Origin: Erysipelotrichaceae bacterium
Lineage (GTDB): Bacteria; Bacillota_I; Bacilli_A; Erysipelotrichales; Erysipelotrichaceae
Direction of reading: 5' to 3'
Assembly: GCA_015058875.1 (NCBI GenBank)
Contig: SVBN01000013.1
Span: forward strand, 1 to 53,429
Length of the DNA: 53,429 nucleotides
Part shown: positions 17,387 through 26,153 of the stretch, one piece after another
How positions within the stretch are numbered: position 1 is the stretch's first letter
How the letters are laid out: each line of letters opens with the position of its first letter
Made by a program: the position numbers and the translations under genes
Notes under the pieces: model-generated
What the model was told of the DNA's origin: nothing
What the model saw: only the letters and a program-made list of their open reading frames with translations
The model's database searches: none

Positions 17387-18412
17387 ATGAACAGCAACAT
17401 GAAAGATACACTGATCCATCTGGCGAAAGCAATCGCAGTACCGCTGGTTGTATGGGCAGTCATGGAACTGATTGACAGAAGTACCGTCGGCATGGGTGTC
17501 ATCAACAACGCAGCAGATTTCAAAACACTGTTCCGTAATCTGATCTCATCACTGGCATTTGCCCTTGCGATCAGTACGAACCTGCAATGCGGCAGAATGG
17601 ACCTCTCGATGGGCGCCCAGATGTACGCAGGCGTGATCTTCGGCGGCAACATTGCCCTGATGCTCGGACTGAACGGTATCGGTATCCTGATTCTTTCAAT
17701 GCTCGTTGGCGGCCTGTGCGGACTTGTGATCGGACTGATCTTCGTCAACATGAGGATCCTTCCCATGGTATTAGGCCTCGGTATGACCCTGGTATTCGAA
17801 TGTGTCTGCTTTGCGATCAATAACCAGCAGGGAGTCATCTTCTTCGGTCAGCCGGGCGTTGAAGTACTGTCCAACATCACATTCATCATCATCGTTACAG
17901 CGCTGATCGTTCTGGTATCCCATTACCTGTTCCAGTTCTCAAGATTCGGATTCCGCTACAGAGCGATCCAGGGCAGCCAGAAACTGGCATCTGATGCAGG
18001 CATCAACATCTTCACAAACTGCGTGATCAGCTACATCATCGCAGGAGTTCTCGTAGCATGTGCTGGTGTCTTCACCACAGCCTACAGCGGAAGCCTTGCT
18101 CCGGTGCTCGGCATGAGTTCCAACGGCCAGGTATTCTCAAACATGTTCCCGATGGTGCTCGGTGCCTGGATCGGCAGTATGTGCGACAATCGTGAGATCG
18201 GCGTTCTGATGGGTGCTGTTTCGGTCAATCTGCTCACAATGGGCCTGGCAAAACTCGGTCTTGCCAGTTCTCTGCAGAATGTAATCATCTACGGACTGTT
18301 CCTGCTCTTCATGGTCTACAACACCAACAAACACAAGATCGCTTACGCGAAAGCCAGAAAAGCCCGCCTCGCACTTGCTCAGAAAGCAATGGCTGAAAAG
18401 GCGGCCGCATAA
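17387..18412 (+). CDS. Second sugar ABC transporter permease (RbsC-like)
   Basis: A 341-residue permease of the same family as the gene at 15007 but clearly divergent from it, with FALAISTNLQCGRMDLSMGA and the LVLGLGM-like core. Having two different permeases suggests a heterodimeric channel, whereas classical ribose systems use one permease twice. GAGGAGGA at 17373-17380 serves the ATG at 17387 better than the ATG at 17381. The operon ends at a hairpin at 18434-18474. Confidence 0.9.
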   Translation: MNSNMKDTLIHLAKAIAVPLVVWAVMELIDRSTVGMGVINNAADFKTLFRNLISSLAFALAISTNLQCGRMDLSMGAQMYAGVIFGGNIALMLGLNGIGILILSMLVGGLCGLVIGLIFVNMRILPMVLGLGMTLVFECVCFAINNQQGVIFFGQPGVEVLSNITFIIIVTALIVLVSHYLFQFSRFGFRYRAIQGSQKLASDAGINIFTNCVISYIIAGVLVACAGVFTTAYSGSLAPVLGMSSNGQVFSNMFPMVLGAWIGSMCDNREIGVLMGAVSVNLLTMGLAKLGLASSLQNVIIYGLFLLFMVYNTNKHKIAYAKARKARLALAQKAMAEKAAA

Positions 18413-18433
18413 AGCAACCCTTCAATCAATCAG

Positions 18434-18474
18434 AAACAGCCTTCCGCATGATGCAGATGACGGGGAGGCTGTTT
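18434..18474 (+). terminator. Terminator between importer and sulfatases
   Basis: AAACAGCCT (18434-18442) pairs with AGGCTGTTT (18466-18474); inner wobble pairs extend the stem. The T-tract is short, so read-through into the sulfatase genes is likely. Confidence 0.65.
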
Positions 18475-18506
18475 TCCGTAAGTGATGAAAATAAGGAGAT
18501 GACCAG

Positions 18507-20006
18507 ATGAAAGCAGTCATGGTAATGTATGATTCCCTTCGCCGTATGGATCTTCCCGGCTATGGAGGAAAAGAGATCGAACTGCCGAATTTCAAACGCC
18601 TGGCAGAGCATACCGTTGTATTTGACAACAGCTATGTATGTTCCATGCCCTGCATGCCTGCCAGAAGAGAGATTCATACCGGCAGGGCCAACTTCCTGCA
18701 CAGAAGCTGGGGACCGCTGGAACCGTTCGATGATTCCATGCCGGAGATCCTGAAACAGAACGGTATATACACAAGGATCGTTACCGACCACAATCATTAC
18801 GTGGAAGACGGCGGTGGAACCTATCTGCCAAGATACAGCACATGGGAATGCAACAGGGGACAGGAAGGTGATCCCTGGCAGGCAAGTGCCGGACCGCTTC
18901 CGGTATCCACCCACAGCAATCCCATTTCCGAAAATGCCCCCGAAGCATTCAGAAAGATGCATGGCAGAATGCACGGACAGGATATGCTGAACAGAGCCAG
19001 CTATCATGATATACCGGACTATCCTCAGGCAAAGACATTTGCCCAGGGCGTCGATTTTATAGAAAAGAATTATCAGTTTGACAACTGGTTTATCCAGATC
19101 GAAACATTTGATCCGCATGAACCGTTCGACACCCCGGATTCCTATATCAGCCGGATCTGTGATCCGGATACGATCGGTGAACTTGACTGGCCGCCATACG
19201 CGCCTGTAACAGAGACGGAAGAAGAGATCCGCTCCTTCCGCATGCACTATCTGGCACTGCTGGGATTCTGCGATGATTCGCTGGGGAAAGTACTGGATTG
19301 TTTTGATAAAAATGATCTCTGGAAAGACACGATGCTGATAGTGAATACAGATCACGGATATATGCTTGGAGAACACGGCTGGTGGTCCAAAGGAATGATG
19401 CCTGACTATCAGGAAGTTGTTCATACGCCGCTGTATATCTGGGACCCAAGATCCGGTGCCATGAATCAGCGCCGGAGCACACTGGTACAGACAATTGACC
19501 TTGCACCGACACTGCTGGATTTCTTTGGCGTAACGATCCCGAAAGATATGATCGGCAAGCCGCTCGGAAAGACGGTGGAATGCGATGAGGCAGTACGCGA
19601 ATATGCGCTGTTCGGATTCCATGGAGGAACGCTGAATGTTACGGACGGCAGATATAAGCTCATGCTTGCAATCAAAGAAGATGCTCCGCAGGGATATGAC
19701 TATACGCTGATGCCGACCCACATGCGGGCAAGATTCAGCGTAAATGAGCTGCAGAAAGCGGAATGGAGAGACCCGTTCAGCTTCACCAAGGGCTGCAATG
19801 TCATTGCAGTCCCGACACCGAACAAATACCCGGCAGGCAATGTTCTCAGGCCCGGCTGTGAGCTGCTGTTTGATCTGGAAAACGATCCGGAAGAAATGCA
19901 TCCGATCAATGATGAAGCAGTCACAAAGCGTCTGAAGCAGGCGATCCTTGATCTTCTGAAGGAAAATGACGCTCCTGCAGAACTGTATGATTCCTATAAC
20001 TTCTGA
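18507..20006 (+). CDS. Sulfatase, Cys-type, cytoplasmic
   Basis: Alkaline-phosphatase-superfamily sulfatase of 499 residues. The formylglycine motif is C49-M-P-A-R53 followed by IHTGR, so Cys49 must be converted by a maturase not encoded in this window. Metal ligands come from the early YDS (Asp9) and from the NTDHGYMLGEHGWW block. No signal peptide is present, so desulfation takes place in the cytosol after uptake. GGAG at 18495-18498 precedes the start. It is closely similar to the sulfatase at 22804 (shared long blocks such as the LHRSWGPLEPFDDSMPEILK stretch). It hydrolyses a sulfate ester, probably on a sugar; linkage unknown. Confidence 0.9.
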   Translation: MKAVMVMYDSLRRMDLPGYGGKEIELPNFKRLAEHTVVFDNSYVCSMPCMPARREIHTGRANFLHRSWGPLEPFDDSMPEILKQNGIYTRIVTDHNHYVEDGGGTYLPRYSTWECNRGQEGDPWQASAGPLPVSTHSNPISENAPEAFRKMHGRMHGQDMLNRASYHDIPDYPQAKTFAQGVDFIEKNYQFDNWFIQIETFDPHEPFDTPDSYISRICDPDTIGELDWPPYAPVTETEEEIRSFRMHYLALLGFCDDSLGKVLDCFDKNDLWKDTMLIVNTDHGYMLGEHGWWSKGMMPDYQEVVHTPLYIWDPRSGAMNQRRSTLVQTIDLAPTLLDFFGVTIPKDMIGKPLGKTVECDEAVREYALFGFHGGTLNVTDGRYKLMLAIKEDAPQGYDYTLMPTHMRARFSVNELQKAEWRDPFSFTKGCNVIAVPTPNKYPAGNVLRPGCELLFDLENDPEEMHPINDEAVTKRLKQAILDLLKENDAPAELYDSYNF

Positions 20007-20012
20007 GGTGAA

Positions 20013-21629
20013 ATGATGACAAAACGACCGAATATTATTATTTTCAATCCGGATGAAATGCGTACGGATACGATGTCGCATATGGGAAATCCTGCGGCAG
20101 TGACTCCGTTCCTGGATGAATTTCAGAGAACGGAAGCCGTATCCTTCCGCAATGCATACTGCCAGAATCCGGTATGCGTACCGAGCAGATGCAGTTTCTT
20201 TACCGGTCTTTATCCGCATGTCAACGGACACCGCACCATGGCGCATCTGCTGAGACCGGGTGAAAGCTCGCTGTTCCTGGAACTGAAAAACGGCGGTTAC
20301 TATGTCTGGATGAATTCCAGAAATGATCTCTACGCTGCACAGTATGAAGGCTGGGTCGAAGAAAACTGCAGTGAAATATTCTACGGCGGAGATGCAAAAC
20401 CGGCGCCGGGACTCGTGAATCCGGGAATCCGCGGGGATATGGACGGGAAACAGTTTTACTCTCACTTCGGAGGAGAACTGAAAACGGATGAATACGGCAG
20501 AAACTACAGCCGGGATGATGAAGCGGTGGATGCATTGATTGAGCGTATCCGGAATCCGAAAAGCGATGCCCCGCTGTGCGCATTTGTCGGTCTGATGTAT
20601 CCGCATACGCCGTATCAGGTGGAAGAACCGTACTTCTCTGCAATTGACCGTTCAAAGCTTCCGAAACGGGTGAAGCCGGAAGAATGCACCGGCAAGCCGC
20701 TGATGGAAGAGAGGCTGCGCTATTTCCAGCATATGCAGGACTATACCGAAGAAGAATGGGATGAACTCAGAGCCGTCTATCTCGGTATGTGCATGAAAGT
20801 GGACGAACAGTTCCGCAGAGTCTGCGACGCCCTGAAAGAAGCAGGGGAATATGATAATTCCGCAATCTTCTTTCTGAGTGACCATGGCGATTTTGACGGA
20901 GATTACGGAATCCCGGAAAAAGCACAGAACTGCTTTGAAGACTGCCTGACAAAGGTCCCTCTCCTGGTAAAGCCGCCCAAAGGCGAAGCGATCGATCCAG
21001 GTATCTCGGATTCCCTGGTGGAACTCGTGGATTTCTATGCGACCGCAATGGATTATGCCGGCGTTACTCCGGATCATACCCATTTCGGAAAGAGCCTGCG
21101 GCCGGTGCTTGCCGACAGGAATGCCAGGATCCGTGACTATGTCTTCTCGGAAGGCGGCAGGATGCCGGGAGAAGAACATTGTGACGAAAGTCATATCAAC
21201 GGACCGCAGGGATCTCCGAAAAACAATGTTTACTGGCCGCGTCAGACAGCGCAGAGGGAAGATGATACCCATATCAAAGGGACAATGATCTTTGACGGCA
21301 GATACAAGTACATCATGCGTCAGAATGATACCGATGAGTTCTATGATCTTGAAAAGGATCCGGGTGAAAGGACCAACCGGATCAATGAAGCGGAATATGC
21401 GGCTGATATCCGCCGGCTGGAACGGGAAATGCTGAGATGGTATCAGGGCACATGTGATATCGTGCCGCTTGACTTTGACAAACGGTTCAATCCGGAAATG
21501 CTGTGGTCCATGATGAAAGGGAACTGCCGCAATGCGGAAGAAGAAGCGGTCGTCCGTGAAGCGATCATGTCCGGAAAACCGATCGTCATGGTAACGGAAA
21601 TGCTGCGCAGATACCGTGAAGAAAAGTGA
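20013..21629 (+). CDS. Sulfatase, Cys-type, second kind
   Basis: A 538-residue sulfatase distinct from its two neighbours. It opens KRPNIIIFNPDEMRTD and has the formylglycine motif C55-V-P-S-R59 followed by SFFTGLYPHVNG. The distal metal-binding block is FLSDHGDFDGDYG, and DGRYKYIMR is seen near the C-terminus. It lacks a signal peptide. It starts 6 bp after the preceding stop, with GAGGTG in that junction. An ATG at 20016 is an equally good start. The general form resembles choline-sulfatase or heparan-type S1 sulfatases, but family naming would need a search. It may remove a second sulfate from the same substrate. Confidence 0.9.
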   Translation: MMTKRPNIIIFNPDEMRTDTMSHMGNPAAVTPFLDEFQRTEAVSFRNAYCQNPVCVPSRCSFFTGLYPHVNGHRTMAHLLRPGESSLFLELKNGGYYVWMNSRNDLYAAQYEGWVEENCSEIFYGGDAKPAPGLVNPGIRGDMDGKQFYSHFGGELKTDEYGRNYSRDDEAVDALIERIRNPKSDAPLCAFVGLMYPHTPYQVEEPYFSAIDRSKLPKRVKPEECTGKPLMEERLRYFQHMQDYTEEEWDELRAVYLGMCMKVDEQFRRVCDALKEAGEYDNSAIFFLSDHGDFDGDYGIPEKAQNCFEDCLTKVPLLVKPPKGEAIDPGISDSLVELVDFYATAMDYAGVTPDHTHFGKSLRPVLADRNARIRDYVFSEGGRMPGEEHCDESHINGPQGSPKNNVYWPRQTAQREDDTHIKGTMIFDGRYKYIMRQNDTDEFYDLEKDPGERTNRINEAEYAADIRRLEREMLRWYQGTCDIVPLDFDKRFNPEMLWSMMKGNCRNAEEEAVVREAIMSGKPIVMVTEMLRRYREEK

Positions 21630-21652
21630 TTGCCGGAAAGGCGGACAGAAAT

Positions 21653-21684
21653 AAAAGGGATTGAGGCACGGCTTCAATCCTTTT
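21653..21684. terminator. Bidirectional terminator
   Basis: A stem pairing AAAGGGATTGA with TCAATCCTTTT, flanked by A- and T-rich runs, sits between the convergent sulfatase and dehydrogenase genes. Confidence 0.7.
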
Positions 21685-21689
21685 GCTTT

Positions 21690-22624
21690 TCAATATCCGA
21701 GCTTCCAGTCAACGATGTGGATCGGATTCTTTCCCTGCAGAACAAGCGTCATGTTCTCTATGGCTACATCCATTACCCGGTCGTAATTGACGCCGGCGCG
21801 ATATCCGCCGGAAATGTGCGGCGTAAGATAAACCCGCGGCGTATTCCACAGAGGGTGATCTTTCGGAAGCGGTTCGGGATCCATCACATCCAGGCAGGCA
21901 GCCTTCAGATGTCCCTCATTCATAATCCTGATCAGATCTTCCGTGACAACGGAATTGCCTCTTCCGACATTGATCATAATTGCATTTTTCTTCATCAGTG
22001 ACAGTCTGCGGTAATCAAACATATTTCTGACATCCTCTGTTCCGGGAAGGCTTAATGCCACAACATCCATTTCCGGCAGAAGTTCATCCATCTCCGAAAC
22101 TGTGACAAGTTTGCGGATGAAGGAAAGCTGATCATGAACGGTTCTTCTGACGCCATAGCATACCGCACCGAGTGCCGCGCATTTCTGCGCGTAGGAAGTA
22201 CCGATGGCTCCCATGCCGACAGAAAGAATATGTGAGCCTTCAAAACGGTCAATCTCCTTCAGCAGAGTCCATTCCTTTTTCTGCTGCAGCGAGAGATATT
22301 CCGGCATCCGCTTCATAGCCATCAGTGTGACTGTAAGCATATGCTCGACAATCGAATCACCATAGGCGCCGTATGCATTGGCAAGCACAACCTGTTCCGG
22401 CAGCCATCCGTAATTGTTCGCTCCGGCACTGAACAGTTGGACAAAGCGCAGCTTCGGCATTTTTGCGGCTGTCTCCGGTGTAAGAGATCCGGCAAACAAT
22501 TCTGCATCCTGCAGCTCCGTATTACTCAGATCATCCGCTTTTTCCGCAAAGATCACTTCGGCATCCGGAAGCGATCCATAATCTTTTCGCTGTGTTTTCC
22601 CGTAACAATTATTTTTGTCTTCAT
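21690..22624 (-). pseudogene. D-2-hydroxyacid dehydrogenase, frameshifted copy
   Basis: Paralogue of the intact gene at 29826-30770. From the ATG at 22624 (GTGAGG upstream) the product begins MKTKIIVTGKHSEKIMDRF, just like the intact copy, then hits TGA at 22553-22555. The rest of the protein continues open in another frame to 21690, with the NAD motif GMGAIG, active-site Arg in INVGRGNSVV, Glu in DPEPLP and His in LTPHISGG. The break sits where the intact copy carries two TCCGGAA repeats 10 bp apart (30700 and 30710); only one (22564-22570) remains here. A 10-bp slip deletion explains the frameshift. The apparent open frame running up to 22817 would overlap the sulfatase start and is not a real N-terminus. 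Confidence 0.85.
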
Positions 22625-22803
22625 AAATCCTCACTTCTCTGTTTCTGTAAAACAATTTTAATACGCTGAGAGATGAGAACGGTATCTGATGCATCTGAAT
22701 TATGAATATCGGATTTCTGTTAATCAAATGCCATAAAACTGGTGGCCCGTGATCCGCAAAAAAAATAAAATTGTTACTGTAAGAAAAGGAGCAGTAATCT
22801 TTA

Positions 22804-24309
22804 ATGAAAGCAATCATGGTAATGTATGATTCCCTGAACCGTCATCTGCTGGAAAGCTATGGCTGTGAGTGGACAAAAACACCGAATTTCAAGAGACTGG
22901 CAGAACGCGCGACACAATTTGAGAACTGCTATGTCGGCAGTATGCCCTGCATGCCGGCAAGACGTGATCTGCATACCGGCAGGCCGAATTTCCTGCACAG
23001 GAGCTGGGGACCGCTGGAACCGTTTGATGATTCCATGCCGGAGATTCTGAAGAACAACGGGATCTGCTCACATCTTGTTTCCGATCACCAGCACTATTGG
23101 GAAGACGGCGGCGCTACTTACCATACCCGCTATTCCTCATGGGAATGCATCAGAGGCCAGGAAGGAGACCCGTGGAAAGAGAATCTTCTGATGACACCGG
23201 ACAGAAGAAGCCCGTTTGAATCGAATAAATTCATGTGGGAGTTCCCTCTGGGCAGAGCCATGCGCACGCATGATCAGGTAAACCGCTCCTATATGGACAC
23301 GGAAGAAAAGACAGCTCAGGCAAAAACATTTGAAGAAGGTCTGGAGTTCATCGATACCAATCACCTTGCGGATAATTGGTTCCTTCATATCGAATGCTTT
23401 GACCCGCATGAGCCGTTCTTTGTGGATGAGAAATACCAGAAAGACTTTGAAAGCCCGCTGGCAGGAGAAGATGCGATGGGCATCGACTGGCCGCCGTATG
23501 CAAAGGTCAATGAAAGTGAAGAAGTTGTCCAGACCGTCAGAAACAGATACGCGGCATTGCTGGAAAAGTGCGACAGCTATCTTGGCAAAGTGCTGGACCG
23601 GATGGATGAATATGATCTCTGGAAAGATACGATGCTGATACTGTGCACGGACCATGGCTTCCTGCTGGGCGAACACGACTGGTGGGGCAAGACTGCAATG
23701 CCGTGCTGGAATGAGATTGCCCATACACCGATGTATGTCTATGATCCGCGTCTGGACTGCGCCGGAAAGAAATGCGATGCATTCGTGCAGATGGCAGATC
23801 TTGCCGCAACCGTGCTGGAATTCTTCGGACTGGATATCCCGAAGGATATGACCGGCAAGCCCGTCAGAAACATCATGGAAGGCGGAGTCAATCATGAATA
23901 TGTTGTCTTTGGATTCCATGGCGATGAGATCATTGTGACGGACGGCAAATATCTGTACATGAATGCGCCTGAACATCCGGAAGCTCCGTATTATGAATAC
24001 ACCCTCATGCCGACACACATGCGGGCAAGATTCTCTGTAAAGGAACTTGAAAACTGGGAACCGGCGGAACCGTTCTCCTTCACGAAGGGTCTGAAGACAA
24101 TGAAGATCCAGTGCCTCGGTTCAATGGTCGGCGGCGCAAAGGAACCGCGTCCGAGCAGACTGTATGACCTGGAAAATGATCCGGGTCAGCTCCATGAAAT
24201 TGACAATCCCGAAGCTGTAAAGCATATGAAGCAGCTGATCAGCGAATATATGAAAGAGACCGATGCACCGAAAGAACTGTATTACCGTTATGGCATCGAG
24301 GAGGCGTAA
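22804..24309 (+). CDS. Sulfatase, Cys-type, paralogue of the 18507 gene
   Basis: A 501-residue cytoplasmic sulfatase with formylglycine motif C49-M-P-A-R53 and LHTGR, early metal ligand in YDS (Asp9), and distal CTDHGFLLGEHDWWGK. Its similarity to the sulfatase at 18507 extends along the whole length, including the LMPTHMRARFSV and PFSFTKG blocks, so the two arose by duplication. AGGAG at about 22789 precedes the start. It is followed directly by the ROK kinase, whose ATG abuts its stop. Divergent evolution may have given the pair different sulfate positions; this is inference. Confidence 0.9.
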   Translation: MKAIMVMYDSLNRHLLESYGCEWTKTPNFKRLAERATQFENCYVGSMPCMPARRDLHTGRPNFLHRSWGPLEPFDDSMPEILKNNGICSHLVSDHQHYWEDGGATYHTRYSSWECIRGQEGDPWKENLLMTPDRRSPFESNKFMWEFPLGRAMRTHDQVNRSYMDTEEKTAQAKTFEEGLEFIDTNHLADNWFLHIECFDPHEPFFVDEKYQKDFESPLAGEDAMGIDWPPYAKVNESEEVVQTVRNRYAALLEKCDSYLGKVLDRMDEYDLWKDTMLILCTDHGFLLGEHDWWGKTAMPCWNEIAHTPMYVYDPRLDCAGKKCDAFVQMADLAATVLEFFGLDIPKDMTGKPVRNIMEGGVNHEYVVFGFHGDEIIVTDGKYLYMNAPEHPEAPYYEYTLMPTHMRARFSVKELENWEPAEPFSFTKGLKTMKIQCLGSMVGGAKEPRPSRLYDLENDPGQLHEIDNPEAVKHMKQLISEYMKETDAPKELYYRYGIEEA

Positions 24310-25233
24310 ATGAAACAGTATCTTGCATTCGATATGGGCGGCACATTCATTAAGTACGCATTGATGAATGAAAACGCCGAAATCCTTGAACAGGGAAAAG
24401 TACCTGCCGCAACAGACAGCCTGGAAGGATTGCTGGATGCGCTGAAGCGTGTCGGAAATATGTATGAAGGGCAGTATGAAGGCACAGCAGTCTCAATGCC
24501 GGGCAGACTTGATACAGCAAAGGGTATTGCATATACCGGAGGATCCTACCGCTTTATCCGCAATATTCCGATGGGAAAGCATCTGGAAGAATGTTTGGGT
24601 GTTCCCGCTACCATCGGAAATGACGGCAAATGCGCGGCCAATGCCGAAGCATGGAACGGTGCACTGTCCGATGTTGATAACGGCTGCGTGATCGTTCTCG
24701 GCACAGGAACCGGCGGCGGCATCATGCTGAATAAGAGAATCTGGATGGGAACAACCGGAGGCGGCGGGGAACTGTCCCACCTGGTGTCGGATATGGCTGC
24801 ATTCTCTACTGCCGGAAGTGATTTCGGAAGAATTATTCCGACAATCTGGGCAGGACATGCGTCCGCAAACGGACTTGTATCCAAGTTTGCCGTGCGGAAA
24901 GGACAGAATCCCGCGGAACTTGACGGCGTCAGACTGTTTGAAGCATACGATGCCGGGGATGAGGATGCAAAGGCTGCTCTGGAAGAATTCGGCAGAATTA
25001 CCGCTGCAGGCATCTACAGTATCCAGTCCGTACTTGATCTGCAGAAATACGCAATCGGCGGTGGCATCAGTGCCCGTCCTGAAGTGACGGATATCATCCG
25101 TGAAAAGGCGGATGAAGTGTTCAATCAGTTCCCAGGAAGACCGTTCCTGCTTCCGGAGATTGTCACATGCAGATATGGAAATGATGCAAATCTGATCGGA
25201 GCGCTGCGCTTCCATCTTGACAGAATCGGATAA
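24310..25233 (+). CDS. ROK family sugar kinase without zinc motif
   Basis: Cytoplasmic ROK-fold kinase of 307 residues. The ATP-binding start is AFDMGGTFIKYAL, the catalytic base is Asp105 in IGNDGKCAANAEA, and the second phosphate loop is LGTGTGGGIML. The usual ROK zinc-binding Cys cluster (CxCGxxGC) is absent: the equivalent region after GGGGELSHLV has no Cys. There is no DNA-binding domain, so it is an enzyme rather than a repressor. It begins immediately after the sulfatase stop and is probably translationally coupled. It probably phosphorylates the desulfated sugar released by the sulfatases. Confidence 0.87.
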   Translation: MKQYLAFDMGGTFIKYALMNENAEILEQGKVPAATDSLEGLLDALKRVGNMYEGQYEGTAVSMPGRLDTAKGIAYTGGSYRFIRNIPMGKHLEECLGVPATIGNDGKCAANAEAWNGALSDVDNGCVIVLGTGTGGGIMLNKRIWMGTTGGGGELSHLVSDMAAFSTAGSDFGRIIPTIWAGHASANGLVSKFAVRKGQNPAELDGVRLFEAYDAGDEDAKAALEEFGRITAAGIYSIQSVLDLQKYAIGGGISARPEVTDIIREKADEVFNQFPGRPFLLPEIVTCRYGNDANLIGALRFHLDRIG

Positions 25234-25240
25234 ATAAATC

Positions 25241-25271
25241 AGAACCCGGGATCGATGAATATCCGGGTTCT
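25241..25271. terminator. Terminator between convergent genes
   Basis: AGAACCCGG (25241-25249) pairs with CCGGGTTCT (25263-25271), followed by GAATTTT. It ends the sulfatase/ROK transcript and could also serve the minus-strand operon. Confidence 0.75.
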
Positions 25272-25286
25272 GAATTTTACGTATGA

Positions 25287-26135
25287 TTATTCCTGATCGT
25301 CCCAGTCCGGTTCCCAGGCAAGATATCTCTGCCGCATTTCGTCGGTGAATTCTTTGTAAAGTGTGCCGGTATTAATCTCTGCGATCTCTGTCATGTCTTC
25401 TTCCGACAGGGCAAAATCGAAGATATCGATATTCTGGCGAATATGTTCCGGATTTTTTGAACCGGGAAGTACGGAGTTGCCGATCTGGATGTGCCAGCGC
25501 AGAAGAATCTGCACCGGTGTCCTGCCGTATTTTTCCGCGAGTCTGAGAATGACCGGCTCTTCCATCAGTCTGTGATCGGCGTGACCGAGCGGGTACCATG
25601 CTTCAAGGACAATTCCCTGAGTCTTGAGATAAGAGCGCAGTTCGTTCTGCGGGGCATAGGGATGGTTTTCAACGGTAAGCAGAGAAGGTCTGACACGGAA
25701 TCTGCGGATGAATTCCGCAGTCTGTTCTCTGCTGAAATTGGAAAGACCAAGTCCTCGGACAATTCCTTCATCAACCAGTTCTTCCAGGCTGCTCCACGCG
25801 CCGTATACATCTCCGACCGGATGATGCAGGAGAACCAGATCTGCATAATCGATCCCCAGCCGCCGCAGTGAACCGGCAACCGCTGATTTTGCCCGGACAT
25901 AGTCGGAAGGCCAGATCTTTACGGTGATGAACAGCTCTTCACGGGGGATGCCGCAGCCGGCAATACCGCGTCCGACTGCCTTTTCATTCTGATAGGAACT
26001 CGCGGTATCGATATGTCTGTATCCGTTCCGGACGGCACAGATAACAGCCTCTTCGGCGTCCTTTCCGAACATGCGGAGCGTGCCGAGACCGAGAGCAGGC
26101 ATCTTTGCGCCGTTATTCAGGGTGAAATATTCCAT
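25287..26135 (-). CDS. Aldo/keto reductase (classical type)
   Basis: NAD(P)H-dependent carbonyl reductase of 282 residues with the complete catalytic tetrad: Asp43 and Tyr48 in HIDTASSYQNEK, Lys73 in FITVKIWPSD, and His104 in LVLLHHPVG. The nucleotide-binding end includes VLPGSKNPEHIRQN. It resembles 2,5-diketogluconate-reductase-like AKRs. An AAAGGAGA ribosome site precedes the ATG at 26135. It lies 18 bp after the NDP-hexose 2,3-dehydratase gene and is almost certainly co-transcribed with it, so reducing the keto-sugar product of that enzyme is an attractive role. It might equally be a general aldehyde reductase. Confidence 0.88.
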   Translation of the reverse strand: MEYFTLNNGAKMPALGLGTLRMFGKDAEEAVICAVRNGYRHIDTASSYQNEKAVGRGIAGCGIPREELFITVKIWPSDYVRAKSAVAGSLRRLGIDYADLVLLHHPVGDVYGAWSSLEELVDEGIVRGLGLSNFSREQTAEFIRRFRVRPSLLTVENHPYAPQNELRSYLKTQGIVLEAWYPLGHADHRLMEEPVILRLAEKYGRTPVQILLRWHIQIGNSVLPGSKNPEHIRQNIDIFDFALSEEDMTEIAEINTGTLYKEFTDEMRQRYLAWEPDWDDQE

Positions 26136-26153
26136 GTCATTCTCCTTTTTTTC

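Noticed and set aside
18426..20606. 726-residue minus-strand open frame opposite the sulfatases
   Set aside because: It is a shadow of the codon pattern of two clear sulfatase genes; no ribosome site or family motif supports it.
22625..22817. N-terminal extension of the dehydrogenase frame to 22817
   Set aside because: It arises only from the frameshifted frame, overlaps the sulfatase start, and does not resemble the paralogue, which starts at the equivalent of 22624.
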